Below are positions 58,608 through 64,000 of a stretch of DNA of 64,000 nt, one piece after another. Numbering within the stretch: position 1 is the first letter of the stretch; every line of letters starts with the position of its first letter. Location: positions 4,898,001 to 4,962,000 of the forward strand of contig CBDEVO010000003.1 of the NCBI GenBank assembly GCA_965243615.1. Direction: 5' to 3'. The stretch comes from JAJEEA01 sp965243615 (GTDB taxonomy: Bacteria; Acidobacteriota; Vicinamibacteria; Vicinamibacterales; UBA8438). The notes below the pieces were generated by a model that was not told the origin of the DNA, did no database searches, and was given only the letters and a program-made list of their open reading frames with translations. The position numbers were made by a program, and so were the translations under genes.

Positions 58608-59543
58608 ATGCTGATCCCGACCCGACGTCGGCCGTCGCGCGCGGCGTTGCTCGCCGCAGTGATTCTCCTCCTGGTGGCCGCGCCGTCCGCGCCGGCCCAG
58701 GAGCACACTCTCCACGTCGCCGTCGCCGACGCCGAGGGCAACCCCGTGCCCGGCCTCACCGAGGACGACATCATCGTGCAGTGGGACGGCGAGAACCTCG
58801 AGACGACCGAGTTCGAGCCGGTCGGCGGGCCGGTCCGGCTGACCGTCTTCATCGACAACAGCAACGCCGCCGTCAGCCTCGTGCCGCAGGTCCGCGAGGG
58901 CCTGCGCGCGCTGCTGCGGACACTCCCGGCCGAGATGGAGATCGCGATGCTGACCACGGCCCGGCAGCCGCGCTGGATCACCCGGCACACGACGGACCGG
59001 GCGGAGCTGGAGGGGAACATCGCCAACATCGCGCCGGACACCGGGGCGGCGCCGACGTTCATCGACGCGCTCGTCGAGGAAACGAACCGCATCCACGACG
59101 ACGACGACCGCGAGTACTACCCGGTCATCGTCATGATCGCCGGCGACGGCGTCGACGGCAGCAGGAGCCAGCAGGGCCGCGTGGACCGGATGGTCGAGCG
59201 GATGAGGGAGAACATGGTGGAGCTCCACACCGTGCTGTTCGTCGGCGGCTCGGGGCAGGGCTCGGCATCCATGGCGTCGGTGATCGGCTCCCAGCTCGTG
59301 CCCGCCACGGGTGGCACGTTCGACCGGATCGCGGCCGCCGCCGGCATCGTGGACAGGCTGGAAGCGCTCGGCCGCGACATCGCGCAGAAGCACGGCTTCG
59401 TGAGCAGCCAGTACCGCATCACCTACCGGCAGCCCCGCAACCCGTCCGCGCAGCCGGCCATCGGCGTGGCCACCTCGCGCGAGGGGCTGCAGATGGTGCC
59501 CACCCTGGACGGCAGGGTCCCGTCGCGGATGCCGCGGCCGTAG
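58608..59543 (+). CDS. Secreted VWFA-related domain protein
   Basis: 311 residues from ATG 58608 with GGAGG upstream (an in-frame TTG at 58596 is unlikely). Signal peptide (ALLAAVILLLVAAPSAPAQ), then the acidobacterial VWFA-related layout: VPGLTEDDIIVQWDGENLET, PVRLTVFIDNSNAAV in the MIDAS position, VIVMIAGDGVDGSRSQQGRV, and a C-terminal RITYRQPRNPSAQ barrel-like tail. The MIDAS reads DNSNA instead of DxSxS, so metal binding may be weakened. Function unknown. Confidence 0.76.
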   Translation: MLIPTRRRPSRAALLAAVILLLVAAPSAPAQEHTLHVAVADAEGNPVPGLTEDDIIVQWDGENLETTEFEPVGGPVRLTVFIDNSNAAVSLVPQVREGLRALLRTLPAEMEIAMLTTARQPRWITRHTTDRAELEGNIANIAPDTGAAPTFIDALVEETNRIHDDDDREYYPVIVMIAGDGVDGSRSQQGRVDRMVERMRENMVELHTVLFVGGSGQGSASMASVIGSQLVPATGGTFDRIAAAAGIVDRLEALGRDIAQKHGFVSSQYRITYRQPRNPSAQPAIGVATSREGLQMVPTLDGRVPSRMPRP

Positions 59544-59728
59544 GGGTGGCCGCCGATACACGGTTGCCGCCGGCATCCGGATGCAGCCCGTTTCCGTGCT
59601 CGCGCGCCTGACACGCGTCTAGGGTTGTCTCCGTCGGCGCCGGGGCGGTTGGATTCGGTGCATGCGGAACCGGTCTGCGGCCGACGGGAACCCTCGCATG
59701 GCCGGGAACGACCCGGCGGCGACGCCGT

Positions 59729-60463
59729 TCACCGCGGGCGCTTCGGCACGAAGTCCGGATAGGTCCTGACGCGGGGTGCGGGCCGGTCCCGGTCGCGTGC
59801 GTGGAGGTCCACGGTGGCGTGGTGGGCGCGGCGTTGCGGCTCCGGCAGCCGGTACCGGGCCGCGAGGGCGAGCACGAGCTCGACCGCCGACCGCGTGTCC
59901 GCCCGATGCCCCGGCGACACGAAGACCGGCTTCACCCCCTGGCGGGTGCGGACCACCGCCCCGACCGTTTCTTCCTCCACCCGGAGCGGCACCGAGGCCC
60001 CCCGGCGGTCGGGCACGGCGCCGTGCCCGCCCACCAGCCGGGTCTTCGCGCAGCCGATGGACGGCGCGTCGAGCAGCAGGCCGGCGTGGCAGGCGAGGCC
60101 GAAGCGGCGGGGATGGGCCAGGCCCTGCCCGTCGAACACCACCGCGTCCGGCGTCCGCGAGAGCTGCTCGAAGGCGTCGAGCAGCGGCGGCACCTCGCGG
60201 AACGAGAGCAGCCCGGGAACGTAGGGGAACGTCGCGGCGCGGGTGACGCCGACCGACTCCACCGTCTCCAGCGACGGCAGCTCCACCACGACGACGGCGG
60301 CGTAGACGCGATGGGTGCGGCGCGAGTACGCCACGTCGGCCCCCGCGATCAACCGCGGCCGCCTCGGCAGGGGCGCCACGACGAGTCGCGGGCGCAAGGC
60401 GTCCTGTATGCCGGTCGCCTGCGCGTGGGACACGCGCCAGGGATGCAGGGCCCGGGCCTTCAC
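59729..60463 (-). CDS. nfi: Endonuclease V
   Basis: 244 residues. Cleaves DNA near deoxyinosine from adenine deamination. The family motifs are there: LIAGADVAYSRRTHRVYAAV (first metal Asp), PYVPGLLSFREVPPLLDAFE (PYxPGxLxxRE with the wedge Tyr), VVFDGQGLAHPRRFGLACHA (second Asp), IGCAKTRLVG and KPVFVSPGHRADTRSAVELV. The C-terminus is slightly longer than in E. coli. Its start lies close to the neighbouring gene's end, so the two may share a transcript with the DUF5916 gene. Confidence 0.9.
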   Translation of the reverse strand: MKARALHPWRVSHAQATGIQDALRPRLVVAPLPRRPRLIAGADVAYSRRTHRVYAAVVVVELPSLETVESVGVTRAATFPYVPGLLSFREVPPLLDAFEQLSRTPDAVVFDGQGLAHPRRFGLACHAGLLLDAPSIGCAKTRLVGGHGAVPDRRGASVPLRVEEETVGAVVRTRQGVKPVFVSPGHRADTRSAVELVLALAARYRLPEPQRRAHHATVDLHARDRDRPAPRVRTYPDFVPKRPR

Positions 60464-60481
60464 GGTCTCCCCGGGCGTCGG

Positions 60482-63400
60482 TCAGTACCGGAACAGGTAC
60501 TGGATCTTGGTGAAGATCGCGCGGTTCGTGTGCAGATAGCCGCGGTCGACCGCGTTCACCTGGTCGTCGAAGAGCTCGTACTGCCGGTAGTGATCGTCAT
60601 ATCCGATGTAGAAGGCGGTGCCGGAGTTGACGCGGTACGTGGCCAGGAGATTCAGCCCCACCGTCCCGCGGTAGGTGTTGAACTCGGTGATGTTGCGCAA
60701 CGCCAGCCGGTCGGTGAACTGATACGTGTTGAGGGCGCGGAAGATGTTCACGTTGAACACCTCGCCCTCCTCGTCCCGCTCACCCCGGTTGAGCCCTTCC
60801 ACGAAGAGCCCCAGCGGGTCCGTGAAGCGGCTCGTCCGGATGCTGAGGTTGGTGGCGAAGCGCGACACCGGCCGGAAGTTGATGTAGGTGCGGAAGCCGC
60901 TCTCGCGCCCGACGAACGGGTTGGCGCGGTCGAAGTAGATCTCGTCGCCCCAGTCGTAGCCGGTGCTGAGGGACAGGATGCGGCTGGTGTAGATGCTGCC
61001 GTACATCCGGTACCGGCGCTTGTCGAAGGCGAACCCCTCGTAGCGCTCCATGTCCTGGTCGAGATCGAAGCTGTAGCGGATGTTCCTGGCGAAGTTGGCG
61101 GCCCACCCGACCCGGATGTCCTCGTTGTCGAGCACCCGGTTGAAGTTGTAGTTGCGGCCGTAGCGCGCCTCCGGCCCCCAACTGATGACCCAGCTCTGCG
61201 GCCACCACAGGTAGTCGACCCGCGCCTCGGTCTCGCGCTGGTCGGTCCGGCGCACGAAGCCGACGTCGGTCTGGAACTCGGGAGACAGCGCGAACGAGTC
61301 GATGGAGTAGCTGAGGTTGCGGCCCCGCTTCCGGAACCCGAAGTCCAGCGCGTAGCCGTCGCATGAAGTGGACCCGTCCGAGTCCGGTACCGCACTGGAC
61401 GCACAGGGGATCGTCTCGACGCCGCGGTGCGCCACGCGCCGGTCGGTGCCGAGGGCCCGGAACCCCAACTGGTGGGTGGTGCCGATCCGGAAGTTGCTGT
61501 CCACGCCGACGAGGCGGCTGTAGCCGTCGAGGAACTCGCGGTCGGTGACGATGCCCCCGACGTACGACTCGGAGTACAAGTCGTAGCGGACGCGGCCCAC
61601 GAAGGTCTGGGCCGACTGGCCGTACGCCCGGTCCGCGGGGTCGTCCACGCCCAGGCTCGCCCCCTCGTCGCCCGCGAACAGGACCCCGAGCGTGGTCTTG
61701 CCGGCCTTGCCGGTCAGCTTGGCCCCGTACCGCGGGTCGACGATGGTCCGGGTGTGCACCACGGTGACCGGCGCCGTGATCTGGAAGATCTCGGCCCCCT
61801 CCAGGAAGAACGGCCGCAGCTCGGGGTAGAAGAGGGCGAAGCGCTGGTTCACCTCGACCTGCGGCCGGTCCGACTCGATCTGCGAGAAGTCCGGGTTGAG
61901 GGTGAAGTCGGCGATGAGGTTCGGGGTCACCCCGTACTTGAAGTTGGCGCCCATGTCGGGCTCGGCCTCGCCGTCGACGAGCCGGCCCGCCGCCTCGTCG
62001 TACGAGCCGAAGCGGAACGCGGTGAACGTCGGCTGGATCTCCAGATTCCGGCTCGTCGACAGGCCCGTCATCCCGTCGAGGACCCCCATCTGGGGCAGGA
62101 ACCCGGCGATGTCGCGCGAGACCGGCGACCACACGATGGTCTCGTCCTTGTCGCGGATCTGCCGGACGATCTGGAACCCCCACGTGTGCGGGGCATTGCC
62201 CGGCCGCGCCGGATACCGCAGGCTCTTGAACGGGATGGCCATCTCGGCCGTGAACCCGTCCGCGACCGGCTGGCCGCCACTCGTGTAGAGGGCGTCCCAC
62301 GACCGGTCGCCTCGCGGGACGCCGCCGCGGCCGCCGCCGCTGAACCCGCCGCCCCGGCCGCCGGAGACGATGGAGTCGCCCTGCACCCCGTAGCCGTTGA
62401 CCTGGAACACGTAGGCCCGCTGCTGGTCGAGGAACGGGTCGAAGTAGACCGAGATGGTGTCGTCGGAGAAGCCCGCCCGGTCGCGGTCGACCCGGCTCGC
62501 CCGCAGGATCTCGGGGTTCTCGTACTTGGCGTGGAACCCGAGATAGAGATGGGTGTCGTCGTAGGCGACGAAGACGTCGGTGTCCTCGCTGGCCGGGGCG
62601 CCGTCGACCGGCTCCCGCTGCACGAACTCGGTGATGCGCGCCGCGTTGCTCCAGACCGCGTCGTCGAGCAGGCCGTCGACGGCCGGCGGGTTGGTCGTCC
62701 GCCGCGGCCTCACCGTCACCCGCCCCGTGAGCACGCCGGCGTCTCCGGCCGGCGGTACCGGGGCAAATCCGGCGCCCCCGCCGGCCGTAGCCGACGCGGC
62801 CGTGCGCCCCCCGCGGCCGCGTCCGGGGCGGCGCGGGGGCGGCGCGGGGGCGGAGCCGGACCCGCCGCCCGGCGCCGCGACCGCCGAGGCGGGGTCGGGG
62901 CGGGGGGGGACCCGCGCCCCTGCCGCGACCGGCCCCGCAACCGCTGTCGCCATCCGGGCTTCCGCTCCCGGTCGGGCCGGGGCCGGACGCTCCGGCCGCA
63001 CGCGTCCGGAGAGCCCCTGCAGCACCTCCGTCGCAATCCGATCCTGCAGGGCGAACAGCTCGTCGGCGCGACCGTCGATCTTGGCGATCTCCCGGACCGT
63101 CCCGGACTCGACATCGACGACGCGGGCGACGATCCGCAGCCGGTGGTCCACCCGCTGGAAACCGCCCGCCACCAGCCACGAAACGCCGGCCTCCCGCGCC
63201 TCCTCGCGCGCGCGGCTCTCGTCGTTTCCGGCGCCGGCGCGGGATCCGGCGACGCCGGGCGCCCAACGGTCCATGACCGCGAGTCCGCCCGACCGCTGCA
63301 TGCCGGAGATGACCGTCTCCGCGATACCCGTGCCCAGCCAATCGTCGCCGGGCCGGCCCGAGACGTTCACGAAGGGCATGACCGCCACCACCGGCGGAAC

Positions 63401-63544
63401 GCCGGCAACGGGTCGCGGCGCGGTCTCGGCGCCCCCGTTCGGCTGGGCGAGCGCCTGCCCGCCGGCGACGATCACACCCGCCACCACACCTGCCGCCGAC
63501 ATCGCCTCGATGGCGCGGCCCGAGAAGGACTTCCTTGTAAGCAA
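60482..63544 (-). CDS. TolB/FlgO-like domain fused to a DUF5916 outer-membrane protein
   Basis: About 1020 residues from TTG 63544, which has GGGGAG upstream; ATG 63502 is an alternative. Signal peptide (AAGVVAGVIVAGGQALAQ). Residues about 45-190 form a FlgO/TolB N-terminal-like domain (VVAVMPFVNVSGRPGDDWLG, LVAGGFQRVDHRLRIVARVV). After a Pro/Arg/Gly-rich linker of about 90 residues comes a CBM9-like domain (NPPAVDGLLDDAVWSNAARI, DTDVFVAYDDTHLYLGFHAK), then the DUF5916 barrel with FALFYPELRPFFLEGAEIFQ and a terminal aromatic (LFRY). An outer-membrane location is likely; ligand and purpose unknown. Confidence 0.8.
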   Translation of the reverse strand: MLTRKSFSGRAIEAMSAAGVVAGVIVAGGQALAQPNGGAETAPRPVAGVPPVVAVMPFVNVSGRPGDDWLGTGIAETVISGMQRSGGLAVMDRWAPGVAGSRAGAGNDESRAREEAREAGVSWLVAGGFQRVDHRLRIVARVVDVESGTVREIAKIDGRADELFALQDRIATEVLQGLSGRVRPERPAPARPGAEARMATAVAGPVAAGARVPPRPDPASAVAAPGGGSGSAPAPPPRRPGRGRGGRTAASATAGGGAGFAPVPPAGDAGVLTGRVTVRPRRTTNPPAVDGLLDDAVWSNAARITEFVQREPVDGAPASEDTDVFVAYDDTHLYLGFHAKYENPEILRASRVDRDRAGFSDDTISVYFDPFLDQQRAYVFQVNGYGVQGDSIVSGGRGGGFSGGGRGGVPRGDRSWDALYTSGGQPVADGFTAEMAIPFKSLRYPARPGNAPHTWGFQIVRQIRDKDETIVWSPVSRDIAGFLPQMGVLDGMTGLSTSRNLEIQPTFTAFRFGSYDEAAGRLVDGEAEPDMGANFKYGVTPNLIADFTLNPDFSQIESDRPQVEVNQRFALFYPELRPFFLEGAEIFQITAPVTVVHTRTIVDPRYGAKLTGKAGKTTLGVLFAGDEGASLGVDDPADRAYGQSAQTFVGRVRYDLYSESYVGGIVTDREFLDGYSRLVGVDSNFRIGTTHQLGFRALGTDRRVAHRGVETIPCASSAVPDSDGSTSCDGYALDFGFRKRGRNLSYSIDSFALSPEFQTDVGFVRRTDQRETEARVDYLWWPQSWVISWGPEARYGRNYNFNRVLDNEDIRVGWAANFARNIRYSFDLDQDMERYEGFAFDKRRYRMYGSIYTSRILSLSTGYDWGDEIYFDRANPFVGRESGFRTYINFRPVSRFATNLSIRTSRFTDPLGLFVEGLNRGERDEEGEVFNVNIFRALNTYQFTDRLALRNITEFNTYRGTVGLNLLATYRVNSGTAFYIGYDDHYRQYELFDDQVNAVDRGYLHTNRAIFTKIQYLFRY

Positions 63545-64000
63545 CGTCTCACTCCCCGACGTGAGATCCGACCGGCCTCGATCCCCTTATCGGCCCGCGA
63601 GGCCGGTTGCGGCACGTCCGCTCATGCAACCCTTCCGCACCGGCGCCGTCGACCGCCGAGCGCGTCGCCGGCACAGGGTGCCGAAGGCGCCACGCGTTGA
63701 CGGGCGGGAACCGGGACGGCGCACCTGCCGTGCGGCCCGGCACGCGCATGACGGACAGAGCGTCCTCGCTAGTATCATAGCAGTCGCGAGCACCGAGTCC
63801 GTGCAGCCGCCGGCAACCGCGGGCAACAACGGGCAGCCTGGCGCCACGGCCGGACCGGGCCGGAACACGACCGTATGGGTAGCGACAGCACGCCGATTCA
63901 CGGCTATCGACGTCCGTCGGCGGACTGCCATCCCCCGAACGACGCGCCGGGCTACCGGTCCACGGCGGCCCGGCATCCGACCCGCCCGCTCGTGGTCATC
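63545..64000. other. Right-edge region without a recognised gene
   Basis: 456 bases. TATGAT on the minus strand (63779-63774) could be a -10 box for the DUF5916 gene, about 220 bases upstream, but no -35 is evident. Frames here are open only through base composition; I support no gene. Confidence 0.4.

Noticed and set aside
59544..59728. Palindrome GCATCCGGATGC and other short hairpins after the VWFA gene
   Set aside because: The 12-bp palindrome (59573-59584) is not placed like a terminator for either neighbour and such short palindromes are common at this base composition.

Overview
The window is GC-rich bacterial chromosome (roughly 70% G+C by eye) with dense, mostly short operons on both strands. 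The best guess is an Acidobacteriota genome, probably Vicinamibacteria-like. The reasons are an 808-residue duplicated FtsX/MacB-type orphan permease (ADOP family), a VWFA-related secreted protein of the type common in acidobacteria, DUF5916 and DUF6152 proteins, a run of secreted 'GDTLVVETTNF' paralogues, and several secreted beta-propellers. No rRNA, tRNA, transposase, prophage or CRISPR array was seen.

Layout. 0-4.5 kb: end of a membrane protein, a hypothetical gene, a PIN-toxin/antitoxin pair whose toxin is split by a frameshift, an AI-2E-type permease, and an intact VapBC pair with an AT-rich inverted repeat upstream. 4.6-6.6 kb: secreted cupin and a PQQ-like propeller, closed by a strong hairpin. 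6.8-12.7 kb (minus strand): a metal/metallophore import operon in the order ZnuD-like TonB receptor with a His/Asp-repeat loop, ABC ATPase (C-terminal extension out of frame), binding lipoprotein, FecCD-type permease. 12.9-15.0 kb: three small His/Cys proteins ending RGPPA plus a hypothetical gene; two of the small genes are a duplicated segment. 15.2-34.6 kb: SMP-30-like protein, membrane-anchored CobN-like protein 1, a kelch+PQQ double propeller, a fourth RGPPA protein, a second TonB receptor, the ADOP permease, CobN-like protein 2, a polytopic membrane protein, an ExbB/TolQ-type channel and a DUF2149 protein.

34.7-44 kb: SGNH hydrolase, BatA-like VWA protein, an ECF sigma/anti-sigma pair, DUF6152, three secreted paralogues and a triple-LysM protein. 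44-64 kb: TauE-type permease, Nudix hydrolase, AAA ATPase with a nuclease-like tail, PQQ dehydrogenase, enoyl-CoA hydratase, a stranded MazE-like antitoxin, a repeat-rich coiled-coil protein, NHL-repeat protein, chorismate synthase, dienelactone hydrolase, MFS transporter, VWFA protein, endonuclease V and a TolB-like/DUF5916 outer-membrane protein. A hairpin-bearing intergenic repeat family recurs between 41.4 and 53.6 kb.

The most interesting unit is 6.8-34.6 kb. Two CobN-like proteins, each with a transmembrane anchor at both ends, sit among two TonB receptors, a Fec-type ABC importer, an ExbB-like channel, DUF2149 and four RGPPA mini-proteins, with no visible CobS/CobT or cobalamin-synthesis genes. 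This resembles the Bacteroidota hmu heme-utilisation layout (CobN-like HmuS with MotA/TolQ/ExbB and DUF2149 proteins). I infer an envelope machine that takes metal, or a metal-tetrapyrrole, across the outer membrane and inserts or removes the metal outside the cytoplasm. The substrate is not determined by sequence alone.
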